From Bradyrhizobium aeschynomenes (GTDB lineage: Bacteria; Pseudomonadota; Alphaproteobacteria; Rhizobiales; Xanthobacteraceae): a stretch of DNA of 64,000 bases. Positions 8,010 through 17,535 of the stretch are shown piece after piece (the stretch's first letter is position 1; the number at the start of each line of letters is the position of its first letter). The notes beneath the pieces were generated by a model. That model was given only the letters and a program-made list of their open reading frames with translations, had not been told where the DNA came from and did no database searches. The stretch lies in contig NZ_JABFDM010000012.1 of NCBI RefSeq assembly GCF_013178945.1, forward strand, positions 1 to 64,000, written 5' to 3'. Made by a program: the position numbers and the translations under genes.

Positions 8010-9226
8010 CGCCCCGCCAGATCATTGATACTGAGTACGGCGTTCATCACCGGCATGATCAGCGCGCCGATGATCAATGCGATGCCGACCGTCATCGCCG
8101 GCGTCAACGCCGCCATGAAGCGATCGACGCTGGTCTGCAGCTGCTTCTCCAGCATCTGCGCCACGCGCAGCAGCATGCGGTCGAGCTTGCCCGCCTCCTC
8201 GCCAACCGCGATCATCTGCAGCGCCACGGCCGGCAAGGCGACCTCGTTGCGCAGCGCGCGGTGCAGCGCCGTGCCTTGTTGGATCTGCTCGATCGCCTGC
8301 TCCATGCTGGCGCGGAGATGGCGGTTGCCGACGACGTCACTCGCCGATTTCGTCGCCGCGATCAACGGCACGCCGGCCATCAGCATCGTACCGAGCGTGC
8401 GGGCGAAGCGCGCGGTGTCCTGCTGCAGAAGGAAGCCGCCCAGCAGCGGCAGCCGCAGCGCGAGCCGGTCGAGACGCCGGCGGCGGCCGGGATCGGCCAG
8501 CACGAATGCGACGACCGCCCCCCCAGCCACGATGGCGGCAACGCCGCCGACCACGATCTCGAGCCAATGCGCCTTCAAGGCCAGCATCAGCTGGATGGTC
8601 AATGGCAGCGGCTTGCCGCTCTGGGTGAAGATCGGGGCCATCGACGGGATCACGCCGCCAACGATGATCGCGAGCGTTGCGAGGCTCAGCACGATCAGCA
8701 TCGCGGGATAGATCAGCGCCGACTGGATGCGCGCACGGATCTCCGCCCGCCGCTCCAGGAGCTCGGCGAGCTCGGTCAGCACCTGCGCCAGCCGCCCGCC
8801 GCTCTCGCCGGCTCTGATGACAGCGACATAGTCGGCCGGGAAGATGCGCGGCTGCGCCTGCATCGCCTCCGACAACGGGCGGCCATTGAGGACATCGGCG
8901 AGCAGTGCCTCGACCAGGGCGCACAGCCGTGCTGCCGAGGCCTGCGTCTGCACGATGCGCAAGGCATCATCCATCGGGATGTCGGCCGCGCAGAGCGTGG
9001 CGAACTCGCGCGTGAAGGCCAAGAGGTCCGCGCGCGCCGCGCCGTTGCCGAGCGTGATCTCGCGGTTCCACCATGCCGTGCCGGCGCTATCGGCGGCCTG
9101 CATCTGGAACGGCGACAACCCCTGCGCCCACAGCGTCGCGCTCGCCGCATCCGCGGACGCGGCCTCGATCGTCCCCTCCGCGAAGGAGCCGTCGGTGCCG
9201 TAGGCGCGATAGCGGAAGCGCGGCAT
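8006..9226 (-). CDS. gspF: T2SS inner-membrane platform protein GspF
   Basis: 406 residues with two T2SSF repeats, each about 120 residues, and three membrane segments (about 170-195, 220-245 and 375-400). The motifs LTEFATLCAA-like (LAFTREFATLCAADIPMD) and AVIRAGESGGRLAQVL in the first repeat recur in the second as FARTLGTMLMAGVPLIAA and MIAVGEEAGKLDRML. The polytopic core of the assembly platform. The start codon overlaps the gspD stop in a TGATG junction. Confidence 0.95.
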   Translation of the reverse strand: MPRFRYRAYGTDGSFAEGTIEAASADAASATLWAQGLSPFQMQAADSAGTAWWNREITLGNGAARADLLAFTREFATLCAADIPMDDALRIVQTQASAARLCALVEALLADVLNGRPLSEAMQAQPRIFPADYVAVIRAGESGGRLAQVLTELAELLERRAEIRARIQSALIYPAMLIVLSLATLAIIVGGVIPSMAPIFTQSGKPLPLTIQLMLALKAHWLEIVVGGVAAIVAGGAVVAFVLADPGRRRRLDRLALRLPLLGGFLLQQDTARFARTLGTMLMAGVPLIAATKSASDVVGNRHLRASMEQAIEQIQQGTALHRALRNEVALPAVALQMIAVGEEAGKLDRMLLRVAQMLEKQLQTSVDRFMAALTPAMTVGIALIIGALIMPVMNAVLSINDLAGR

Positions 9227-11520
9227 CAGTCGAGGATCCTGCGGCCGGTGTCCTCGACACGCCGCCGCACCGGCGGACGGCGATGCGGGCCCTCGATCGC
9301 CATGAAGTGGCGGTACTCCTCGGTCACGCTGCGCGCCTCGTCGAGGCTGCGCATCACGTGCGGCCTGATGAGAATGATCAGCTCGGTCTTGCCGATGACG
9401 TTGTCGCGGCTGCCGGCGAAATTGCCGATGAACGGGATGTCGCCAATGATCGGCAGCTGGCTCCGGCCGGTGGTGCGGCCCTCCTGGATCAGCCCGCCCA
9501 GCACCAGCGCGTCATTGTCGTTCACGACCACCGATGTCCTGATCTTGCGCTGCCTGATGGTCGGCGAATCGATGTTCGACGACGTGGTCGGCGCCACGCT
9601 CGACACCTCCTGCTCGATGTCGAGCAGCACCCGCCCGCTCTCATTGATGCGCGGGATGATCGACAGGATCACGCCCGTATCCTTGTAGCTCACCGAATTG
9701 ACGATCGGCGCGCCGGGCGTCAGGGTGCCGGTCGCAGACTGCGTCGTGATCGGCACCTGATCGCCGATCTGCAGCACCGCCGGCTTGTTGTCCATGACCG
9801 CCAGCGACGGCGAGGACACGATGTTGACGTTGGTGATCTGGTTCAGCGTATCGATCGTGGCGGCGATGTTGGCCGCGGTCAGCGCGTAGGAGAAGCCGGG
9901 AAACACCGAGCTGACGGCGCCGGAGGCCGCTTCCGTCAGGGTGAATTTCGAGCTGTGCTTCTGCATGTACCATTGCACGCCGAAGCGCAGCTCGTCGTTG
10001 AGCGTCACCTCGGCGATGGTGGCTTCGATCAGCACCTGGTTCGGCATCTGGTCCAGCCGCTCGATCACCTGCAGCACGCGCTTGTAATCGGCATTCGCCG
10101 CCTCGATCAGGATCGCGTTCTTGGCCTCGTCGGCCACGATCCGCAGCCGCGGCCCATCCGCATCGCCGTCGCGGCCGGTGGGTGCGGCCGGAGCCGCCGC
10201 CGGCATAACGCTCGGCGCAGCAGCCGCCGGCGCCGCATTGCGCATGCCGCCGAAGCCGCCACTGGTCGCGCCGAGCCCGCCGGTGAAGGACGGCGACGAC
10301 GATCCGGACAGCCCGCCTCCGGAGGGCGACGGCTGCGACTGCACGCTCGCCTCCTGATAGTTCGGCGCCACGGTGCGCCGACCGGCCGTCGCGGTCTGCG
10401 TGTCCGTCGGGAACATCGACTGCAGCACGTCGACCAGCTCTTGGGCCCGCCGGTTCTGCACCGCGTAGGTGAAGAGCTGCTTCTCGCTGCCTTGCGCCTG
10501 CGCGTCGAGTTTGCGGATCCAGGTCTCGGCGCGGCGCAGATACTGGATCTGTGGCGAGATCACCAGGATCGAGCGCAGCCGCTTGTTCGGCACGAACTGC
10601 ACCATGCCGGCCATCGGCCCGTCGCGGTCGGAGGCAAACACGCTTTTCAGCTCGCTTGCGATCGCATCCGGCGCCGAGGTCTTGACCGGGATCAGCGCGA
10701 ACGACATGCCCTTCATGGTGTCGACGTCGAACAGCGCGATCGCCTCCATCATCGCCGCGATCTCCTGGCGATTGCCCGAGAGCGTGATCAGGTTGCGCGC
10801 ATCATCGACCCGCACCACCCCGCCGCGCGGCGCGATCGGCTCGACCACGCGCCGGATCTCGGAGGCCGAGACATATTTCAGCTGCACCACCTGCAACCCG
10901 TTGCCGACCATCTCGCCGCCATCGGCCACCTCGTCGGTGCGATACGCCGCCGACACCGCCGTCTGGTCCGCCGCCACGATGCGATAGATGCCACGATTAT
11001 TGACGACAGCCGCATTGTTGGCCCGCAGCGCCGCCTGGAACAGATCGATCACCGCCGCCCGCGCGACCGGCCGCGGCGTCTGGATCGTGACCCGCCCCTC
11101 GATCCCCGGATCGACCGTGTATTTGACCCCGAGAATGTCCCCGAGCACCGTCTTCGCCGCCTGCGGCACGGGAACGCCAGCGAGATTGATGGTGACGCCG
11201 TCGGCGACGTCCTCGGACGCCCGCGATACTGTTCCGGTCGGCGGCTCACCAACGAAGCGCCCGGTGCCTTCGACCATCGTCGCCGGCCCGCCTTTGTTGT
11301 CATCGAGCAGCGGTGAACCGGAAATCCGCCCCGCCCGAGCACTCCCCGTGGCGGACCGTATCGCCGCCTGCGCCTGTGCCGTCCCTCCCTGCTCTGGACC
11401 GTTCGTGCTCCAGGCGAACGAGGACCTTCCCTCCTCCATGGTCTGGCACGCCGGCAGCGCCAGTGCGACGGGCAGCGCAATCAACCAAATCCAGCGAACC
11501 CCGCCGCGCACTGCAATCAC
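9226..11520 (-). CDS. gspD: T2SS outer-membrane secretin GspD
   Basis: 764 residues forming the outer-membrane gate. A signal peptide ends in a lipobox (ALPAC at about residues 21-25), suggesting a self-anchoring lipoprotein secretin; no pilotin gene is visible nearby. N0-N3 ring domains span about 120-450, with a Gly/Ser/Pro-rich low-complexity insert at about 385-445. The secretin core follows to about 740, including VPITTQSATGTL and the signature VLGGLIQEGRT. The first gene of the operon, with GTG as start at 11520 (a second in-frame GTG lies three codons later). Any promoter should lie in the AT-richer gap upstream. Confidence 0.95.
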   Translation of the reverse strand: MIAVRGGVRWIWLIALPVALALPACQTMEEGRSSFAWSTNGPEQGGTAQAQAAIRSATGSARAGRISGSPLLDDNKGGPATMVEGTGRFVGEPPTGTVSRASEDVADGVTINLAGVPVPQAAKTVLGDILGVKYTVDPGIEGRVTIQTPRPVARAAVIDLFQAALRANNAAVVNNRGIYRIVAADQTAVSAAYRTDEVADGGEMVGNGLQVVQLKYVSASEIRRVVEPIAPRGGVVRVDDARNLITLSGNRQEIAAMMEAIALFDVDTMKGMSFALIPVKTSAPDAIASELKSVFASDRDGPMAGMVQFVPNKRLRSILVISPQIQYLRRAETWIRKLDAQAQGSEKQLFTYAVQNRRAQELVDVLQSMFPTDTQTATAGRRTVAPNYQEASVQSQPSPSGGGLSGSSSPSFTGGLGATSGGFGGMRNAAPAAAAPSVMPAAAPAAPTGRDGDADGPRLRIVADEAKNAILIEAANADYKRVLQVIERLDQMPNQVLIEATIAEVTLNDELRFGVQWYMQKHSSKFTLTEAASGAVSSVFPGFSYALTAANIAATIDTLNQITNVNIVSSPSLAVMDNKPAVLQIGDQVPITTQSATGTLTPGAPIVNSVSYKDTGVILSIIPRINESGRVLLDIEQEVSSVAPTTSSNIDSPTIRQRKIRTSVVVNDNDALVLGGLIQEGRTTGRSQLPIIGDIPFIGNFAGSRDNVIGKTELIILIRPHVMRSLDEARSVTEEYRHFMAIEGPHRRPPVRRRVEDTGRRILD

Positions 11521-11839
11521 CCCGACCCAAAGCAGCTTGGCTGCCCAACAACTAACAAGCGCAGTCTAGAGGGTATCGGCAGCGAGAGATATTGCTTACA
11601 GCGCACGTCGGCGAGTCATGCACACCCTTTGCTGCAACACTCTACAATTACGCCAGATCGACACAATTGCCGGCTGCAAACTTCAAGCGCCGGCCGAAAG
11701 CCGCCTCGCCCGCCCCTTAAGACGGGGCCATCAAAATGAACTCCGTCCTCCGAGCCGGTCTAACCAATTATGTGCACTGTCACCGCAATATCTGCTTTCC
11801 TCACAACCTCCAAAAGGGCCGTTCAACAGAATTTCCATA
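11521..11839. other. Gap between gspD and the immunity gene
   Basis: No open reading frame here is convincing. The base composition is visibly richer in A and T than the gsp operon. It should contain the gspD promoter, although no -35/-10 pair can be assigned with confidence. At 11774-11789 it holds a 16-base sequence that matches, with one mismatch, the end of the downstream immunity gene (11862-11877), perhaps a relic of an older immunity gene. Confidence 0.5.
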
Positions 11840-12142
11840 TCAAGCCTTCAACGATTTAATTGCACCGTCACCGCAATCCTTTATCGCCTGCTCCCAAGGA
11901 ACCGCACTAGGAAGTTGACATACATCACCCCTTCGACTGACATATATCGGGCCGTTCCCAGCAAGGGCTAAGCGCGCATCACGAGTCTCAACGAAATCCT
12001 TGGTATTATAAAAGAATACCCACCCATTTTCCAACTCAATTGTCCTATCATTCATTAGAGCAAAAACATCGTTACATTCGTTTGCAAGGGCCTTGATAGC
12101 TTCCTCCGCCAACCTCTGGGCTTGATCGCTTGAGATTTTCAT
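11840..12142 (-). CDS. Imm35-type immunity protein for the Rhs toxin
   Basis: A 100-residue cytosolic protein with the pattern GWVFFYNTKDF, then LALAGNGPIYVSRRGDV, typical of the Imm35/YrhB family of immunity proteins in polymorphic toxin loci. It should bind and block the toxin tip of the adjacent Rhs protein. Its ATG shares one base with the toxin stop codon (TAATG), so it is translationally coupled and made whenever the toxin is. The pairing is inferred from family and position. Lower GC than the surrounding core genes is usual for toxin tips and their immunity genes. Confidence 0.8.
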   Translation of the reverse strand: MKISSDQAQRLAEEAIKALANECNDVFALMNDRTIELENGWVFFYNTKDFVETRDARLALAGNGPIYVSRRGDVCQLPSAVPWEQAIKDCGDGAIKSLKA

Positions 12143-15100
12143 TAGTTGGTCCTTAGCAGCTGATACGAGGTATACCCTTCAAGCCGAGCAGCTCCACCTG
12201 TTTGGCCATCGAGGAAGCGTATCGTTCCGTTCTGGTTTATGACGTTAAACACGTGCCCCACTTCATTCGGACCTCTCGATCCAAAAACAATGCCACGAGC
12301 CCCGCTACCAGCTTCCGACATCGAGCTAGTAATCCGATCAATTGTGGTCGGTGAGCCAAATCGGCGACCGAACTCTCTTTCTAGAACAGTAATCCTAAAC
12401 GGGCCACCTGCAAGGGCCGACGATGGGCGGCCTGCTAACGTGGCGTCGGTTGCGATCGAGCAGGAGACGCAGTTATTGCGCCCCTTGACGGCATTCACTC
12501 CACGAATGGTTCCGGCAAGCCCATCAACACCTTCCCCGAAAGCGCGGAGAGCCGATCCGCCCAACGTCGCTGCGCCAAGAAGCAACTCTTCACCAAAAGC
12601 GATTTCGGGAGCACCAGGCAACCAACCCAGACCGCCGCCCGGGCCGGCCCCTAGCGCACCGCTGTTTGGATGTAGAGCTTCCCCAAGCGCTCTGAACGGA
12701 TCCGGTCCTTTGCCATTCCGTGGACTTCCGTTGTTTCCGACCTGTATAACTTGCGCCTGAGCGGAATTTTTTTGCATTTGTTGCAAATTATAGCCCGTCG
12801 CAAAAGCCTCAGCGTTTTGCTTAATTTGCTGATTCCAAGCGTCCATGCCCGCTAACACTTGCGCCTGGCGGGCAGCATTTGCTGCATTGTCGGCAGCCAC
12901 CTGGGCTTGAAACGACGACAAATCAACCGAAGGGAAGATAGTCGGAGACGGCAACGGCGTGTAGCCGGGACTCCAGCTCGATCCTTTCGAGGCCGCGTTC
13001 AACCCATAGAATTGAATGTTCTGATTGAGCGGAATACCGGAAGTATCGAATGGATCGAATTCACCTTCGTAGACCTGACCAGCTATTTGGTATCCCGTCG
13101 GATCAGTAAACCTAAGAGGCCGGTTAGCAGCGTAAGCGTATCGATTCCATCCCTGAGTGTTTGTTGACTGTGAGACAACGGGATCCGCACTCGTCATACG
13201 GGCAAGAATCGGATCGTAGACGCGGCCATTGAGGTGAACGAGCCCCGCGACCGACAGCTGCTCTTCTCCCGTAAAGCCCCGCGTCGACTGGCTTGTGATG
13301 CTGCCGGCCGTATCGTCGGCACCGCTGGCGAGGCGCCGCTTGCCCCAGGCGTCATACGAAAGCCGCTCCTGCACGGCCCCGTTGTCATTGGTGATGACCG
13401 CGACAGAGCCGAGATGGTCCTTGTGGAAATAGCGCGTCGACGGCGTGGCCACACCCGCCTGCGTGACGCGAATGCCGACCGTTGCACCATCGACGGACAG
13501 ATAGTCCGTCCAGCTTGCCGAGACAGTGCCGGGATTGCTGACCTCCGCCATCACGCCGAAGGCAGCAACGTACAACGTCGTCGCCTCCGGCGTCACCTGC
13601 TTGAAGCGCTGATGGTCGGTATCGTCCAAAAACGAGATCGTTCGCGCGCCCTGCGTGATGCTCGCCGGCTTATTATAGGAGGTGTAGACGAGGCTGCGGC
13701 CCAGACCAGAGGTCTGGTTACCGTTGGCGTCATAGGTGAAGGTGGTGCTGATCGATCCGCCGGAGACGCTCATCACCGCGTGCGGCTTGGCGGAGCCGGC
13801 CGCGGGATAGCTGTAGGTCCCGACGTCGGACTTGGTCAGCAGATTGCCGATCGGATCGTAAGTGAAGGTCTTCGCCAGCGGCGTCGGCGTCAAGTTGACG
13901 GTCGACGAGGTCAGCCGGCTCAGCGCGTCATAGGTGAAGGTCTCGCTCAGATTGGTATTGGCATCCGATCGCGACAGCGGGTTGCCGCAGCGGTCGTAGC
14001 TGTAGCTGAAGTTCTGCACGGAACCGCCGCTGCCGGTCGAGACGCCCGCCAGCCGCCCGGTGAGGGCGTCGAAGCTGCGCGTCGTGGTCAGCCCATTGCC
14101 GACCGTGTCCTGCGTGATCCGCAGCTCGGCATCCAGTGCGTTCGCCGTCCAGTAGGACTGCCCGGTTGCGTTGTCGAGCAGCTGGTTGACGTCGCCCAGG
14201 CCAGTATGGCCATAGCGGGCAATGAAGCCCGAGGGATAGCTGACCGTGCTCAGAAGCCCATTGGCGTCGTAGCTCGCGCCCATCGTATAGGTTGCGCCGT
14301 CGATCGTGGTCGCGACCTGGGCCGGACGCCCCAGCGCATCATAACTGACGGCTTTCGCGTATCCATTGCCGGGACCTGCGGTAATCCCTGTCGAGACGAG
14401 CTTGCCGATGCCGTGCGCGGCGGTGTCATAGACCCAGACAGAGGTCATATCCGGCTCGACCGATTGCACCAGGCGGTCGAGCTTGTCATAGGTCATCGTG
14501 ACCGTCTGGCCCTTAGCGTCGGTCTGGCTGACCAGAAGCCCGAGCGTGTTGTAGCTATAGCTCCAATTGCCGAGATCCGGGTCCGAGCTCGCGATCTTGT
14601 TGCCCCTGACGTCGTAGCTCGCGGTGACAACATTCCCAACGGGATCGGTGGTGCGCACCAGTTTGCCGGCCGCGTCATAGACGAAGGTCATGGTCTGGCC
14701 GACTACATCCGTCACCGACACGACGTTGCCCTGGCTGTTCCGCGTCGCCGAGCGGGTTTGGCCCAGCGCATTTGTCTTGGTGACGCTCAGCCCATGATAG
14801 GCCACCTGCGACACGCTGCCGTCGGGCTTGGTCTTGGTCAGCGCCCGACCGAGGAGGTCGTAGGTGAAGGTCGTGTAGACCGGCGAGCCGCCAGTGACGA
14901 AATACGGGCGGCTCGTCTGCGCCACACGCCCTAGCGCATCATAGCTGGTGGTTGCTCGGATTGCGCTGCCATCGAAACCCTGGCTTTCGCTGACGATCTC
15001 ACGATCGAGAATATCGCAATAGACGATGACATACGGCCCGTTGACTGTGCTCCCGTCCGCAGCATAGGGCGTCTCCTGGACCTGGTAGCTCGCCCCCGGT

Positions 15101-17535
15101 GGACAGGCCGCCGTGCCGCCACTGACGCCGCTGCAGAACTGGTAGGTCCATCTCGTCCGGGTGCCGTCGGGGCGGATCTCCTGGATCTTGCGGCCGAAGC
15201 CGTCATAGCTCCAGCTCGTCGTCAGCCCGTTCGGCCCGGTCTGGCTGGTCGGCAGCCCAAAGCGAGCATCATATTGCACGCTCTCGCTCTGCCCAAGCGC
15301 GTTGCTGTTTGCGGTGGCGAACTGTCCACGGGCATCATAGCTGCTCGTGCTGCCGCGCGTGACGATGTCAGCCCCGCTCACCGTCGTGGTCAGCACGTTG
15401 CCATAAGTGTCATAGGTGTAGTCGGCCTGCAGCCGCAACGCCGGCGTGTCCGGTTCCACCACGCTTTGAGTTATCCGTCCCGTACTGCCGTCATAAACGA
15501 AAGACGACGTACGCGTAATGGTGCTCGAACTTCCTCCGCCGGAAGGAGGAGACGAGTTCGTCGTTGGCGCGTAAGTGATGACAATGATGCCTTGAGCGCC
15601 AGAAGTGCCGCGAGCATTTGCGCCGGAGCCACCGGGACCACCGCCACCGTACAGTCCAGCCGAGCCGTTCGCCGCTCCGGTGCCACCTCCGCCGCCGCCG
15701 GCACTTCCCCCCCCACCTCCGGAGCCGTGGGTCGCGTCCCACTCCGTCCCGGTGCTACCGCTGCCGCCAGCGTAGTTGAGCCAAGCATTGCCATCCCAGG
15801 CGCCTGCACCACCTCCACCTCCATTGACGCCATTCCCGGCAGCCACGCCCGCCGAACCGGCAAGGCCGCCACCTGTACCAGCTGAATTGTTGCCACCAGG
15901 TCCTGCAAGTTGGCCGTTCGATCCACCGCCGTTGCCACCACCTCCCGCTCCCCAACCACCTCCGTTGGTCGTAGCTCCCGCGCCGCCATTGCCGTTCGGG
16001 CCAGCAGCACCACCACCGCCGCCGCCGCCATTGCTCGATGCTCCTGACGGACCGCCAGCACCGCCAGAATATCTGGCTGTTCCTGCACCGTTCGCAGCGG
16101 CCCCACCGACACCGCCTGCAGCTGAAGCCAAGCCGCTACTAACGCCACCACCGGCGCCGCCCTGGGCACATACCCACATAGCGGAGCAGTTGCCGCCCGC
16201 CCCGTTGAAATAGGAGTCGCCGCCGGCGGATCCGACACTTGCGGCAGCACCTCCGACACCGCCCGCTCCGATCTGATACGCAACGCTGGTACCAGGCTGA
16301 AGAGACAGGTTCACCAGCTTGGAGTAACCTCCACCGCCTCCACCACCAGCGCCTTCACCCGACGAATTCGAACCAGCACCACCACCGCCGCCGCCAATGA
16401 GCTCGATGGTATTGTTCGAGCTATTCCAATCGGCAGGAACGGTCCATGTAGAACCGGACGTCAAGAACACACGCGTCGTCGAGGATGCCGGAGGCGTGGG
16501 ATTGGTGGTTGGCGTGTAACTTACGACAACGATGCCCTGAGCGCCGGCAGTCCCGCCAGCACTTCCGCCGGATCCACCAGCCCCACCGCCGCCGTACAAC
16601 CCAGCCGAACCATTCGCCGCACCAGCACCACCGCCGCCCCCGCCACTACCACCGCCGCCGCCCGAGCCATGGCTTGCATCCCATTCGGTTCCCGTACTGC
16701 CGCTGCCGCCGGGGTAATTGAGCCAAGCATTGCCATCCCAGGCACCCGCGCCCCCACCTCCACCATTGCTCCCGTTGCCGGCAGCCACCCCAGCCGAGCC
16801 CGCGACCCCTCCTCCGGTGCCGCTCGAATTGTTGCCACCGGATCCCGCAAGCTGGCCGTCGGACCCGCCACCATTGCCGCCGCCCCCGGCTCCCCAACCG
16901 CTTCCGTTGGTCGTAGCTCCCACGCCACCGTTGCCATTCGGCCCGGCTGCGCCGCCGCCACCGCCTCCGCCATTACTCGATGCACCTGAGGGGCCGCCGC
17001 TACCGCCGGAATATCGGAGGGTCCCAACTCCAGCGCTTGCAGCTCCTCCCGAGCCACCGATCGCCGAAGCGAGCTGATTGCTGTTCCCGCCTCCACCTCC
17101 ACCCTTTGCGCAAACAGATTGCGCCGCACACGAGGCGCCCGAGCCATTGAAATAAGAGTCTCCGCCAGAGCTACCTGGATTAGCGGCACTTCCAGGCGCA
17201 CCGCCTGCACCGACGCGATATGAAACAGCCGCGCCAGGCTGAAGAGGCAGGTTCGTCAGCTTGGAGTAACCGCCACCGCCGCCGCCTCCCGCTCCTTCGC
17301 CAGAAGAATTCGAACCACCGCCGCCACCACCGCCACCAATAACCTCGATGACATTGTCCGCATTATTCCAATCGCTCGGAACCGTCCATGTCGTTCCAGA
17401 AGTTAAATAGATTCTCGTCGTGCCAGCTGACGACTCTCCGGCAAATATCAAGCCAAACAGAGCTGTCAACCCAAACGCGCAAACTCGTATGGCGCAAGAC
17501 ATACGCGACCACTGAGCAATCTGACCGCCGAGCAT
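12142..17535 (-). CDS. Rhs polymorphic toxin with signal peptide, Gly-rich modules and papain-fold (Tox-PL) C-terminus
   Basis: 1,797 residues from the ATG at 17535, chosen over an upstream TTG because GGAG lies six bases before it. Order: signal peptide (hydrophobic to about residue 35, SSAG), two glycine-rich modules of about 300 residues (39-345, 353-660), YD/Rhs repeats (about 690-1400), an Rhs core ending FTDPTG at 1481, and a 316-residue variable tip. The tip ends in a papain-fold domain with candidate catalytic residues C1689 (NNCVSCS), H1761 (GHVFNV) and D1776 (FLDGQTG), the pattern of Tox-PL glutamine-deamidase/peptidase toxins. There is no PAAR or other type VI marker. The signal peptide and the neighbouring T2SS suggest Sec-T2SS export. 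The target is unknown. Confidence 0.85.
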   Translation of the reverse strand: MLGGQIAQWSRMSCAIRVCAFGLTALFGLIFAGESSAGTTRIYLTSGTTWTVPSDWNNADNVIEVIGGGGGGGGSNSSGEGAGGGGGGGYSKLTNLPLQPGAAVSYRVGAGGAPGSAANPGSSGGDSYFNGSGASCAAQSVCAKGGGGGGNSNQLASAIGGSGGAASAGVGTLRYSGGSGGPSGASSNGGGGGGGAAGPNGNGGVGATTNGSGWGAGGGGNGGGSDGQLAGSGGNNSSGTGGGVAGSAGVAAGNGSNGGGGGAGAWDGNAWLNYPGGSGSTGTEWDASHGSGGGGGSGGGGGGAGAANGSAGLYGGGGAGGSGGSAGGTAGAQGIVVVSYTPTTNPTPPASSTTRVFLTSGSTWTVPADWNSSNNTIELIGGGGGGAGSNSSGEGAGGGGGGGYSKLVNLSLQPGTSVAYQIGAGGVGGAAASVGSAGGDSYFNGAGGNCSAMWVCAQGGAGGGVSSGLASAAGGVGGAAANGAGTARYSGGAGGPSGASSNGGGGGGGAAGPNGNGGAGATTNGGGWGAGGGGNGGGSNGQLAGPGGNNSAGTGGGLAGSAGVAAGNGVNGGGGGAGAWDGNAWLNYAGGSGSTGTEWDATHGSGGGGGSAGGGGGGTGAANGSAGLYGGGGPGGSGANARGTSGAQGIIVITYAPTTNSSPPSGGGSSSTITRTSSFVYDGSTGRITQSVVEPDTPALRLQADYTYDTYGNVLTTTVSGADIVTRGSTSSYDARGQFATANSNALGQSESVQYDARFGLPTSQTGPNGLTTSWSYDGFGRKIQEIRPDGTRTRWTYQFCSGVSGGTAACPPGASYQVQETPYAADGSTVNGPYVIVYCDILDREIVSESQGFDGSAIRATTSYDALGRVAQTSRPYFVTGGSPVYTTFTYDLLGRALTKTKPDGSVSQVAYHGLSVTKTNALGQTRSATRNSQGNVVSVTDVVGQTMTFVYDAAGKLVRTTDPVGNVVTASYDVRGNKIASSDPDLGNWSYSYNTLGLLVSQTDAKGQTVTMTYDKLDRLVQSVEPDMTSVWVYDTAAHGIGKLVSTGITAGPGNGYAKAVSYDALGRPAQVATTIDGATYTMGASYDANGLLSTVSYPSGFIARYGHTGLGDVNQLLDNATGQSYWTANALDAELRITQDTVGNGLTTTRSFDALTGRLAGVSTGSGGSVQNFSYSYDRCGNPLSRSDANTNLSETFTYDALSRLTSSTVNLTPTPLAKTFTYDPIGNLLTKSDVGTYSYPAAGSAKPHAVMSVSGGSISTTFTYDANGNQTSGLGRSLVYTSYNKPASITQGARTISFLDDTDHQRFKQVTPEATTLYVAAFGVMAEVSNPGTVSASWTDYLSVDGATVGIRVTQAGVATPSTRYFHKDHLGSVAVITNDNGAVQERLSYDAWGKRRLASGADDTAGSITSQSTRGFTGEEQLSVAGLVHLNGRVYDPILARMTSADPVVSQSTNTQGWNRYAYAANRPLRFTDPTGYQIAGQVYEGEFDPFDTSGIPLNQNIQFYGLNAASKGSSWSPGYTPLPSPTIFPSVDLSSFQAQVAADNAANAARQAQVLAGMDAWNQQIKQNAEAFATGYNLQQMQKNSAQAQVIQVGNNGSPRNGKGPDPFRALGEALHPNSGALGAGPGGGLGWLPGAPEIAFGEELLLGAATLGGSALRAFGEGVDGLAGTIRGVNAVKGRNNCVSCSIATDATLAGRPSSALAGGPFRITVLEREFGRRFGSPTTIDRITSSMSEAGSGARGIVFGSRGPNEVGHVFNVINQNGTIRFLDGQTGGAARLEGYTSYQLLRTN
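12145..13092 (-). other. Variable toxin tip of the Rhs protein
   Basis: This stretch encodes the 316 residues after the conserved FTDPTG junction that ends the Rhs core. Tips are exchanged between Rhs loci as cassettes together with the following immunity gene. The first 200 residues are a Gln/Ala- and Gly/Pro-rich linker with a short hydrophobic patch; the last 110 hold the papain-fold triad. The boundary is defined by family knowledge, not by a comparison. Confidence 0.75.
15570..17421 (-). repeat. Tandem duplication encoding two glycine-rich modules
   Basis: Two consecutive units of about 940 bp encode near-parallel protein modules, period 314 residues. Each opens with TTR(I/V)(Y/F)LTSG(T/S)TWTVP, passes through long Gly, Ser and Asn runs, and carries the landmarks GDSYFNG, SGGPSGASSNGGGG and GNAWLNY before AQGI(V/I)V. 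Such modules occur in phage tail and adhesin proteins as Gly-rich beta or polyproline-II bundles. The copies are similar enough to look like a recent internal duplication. Confidence 0.85.

Noticed and set aside
9073..11316. Plus-strand open frame of 747 codons
   Set aside because: Antisense to gspD, composition dominated by Arg, His and Asp, no recognisable motif.
13234..14934. Plus-strand open frame of 566 codons
   Set aside because: Antisense to the Rhs YD repeats; its apparent periodicity only mirrors those repeats.
15570..17421. CRISPR-like or satellite repeat
   Set aside because: The short-period repetition is the codon pattern of Gly/Ser runs in a protein; there are no equal repeats with unique spacers. 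No CRISPR array or cas gene was seen in the window.
12142..17535. Type VI secretion effector
   Set aside because: No PAAR domain, no VgrG/Hcp genes nearby, and the N-terminus is a Sec-like signal peptide.
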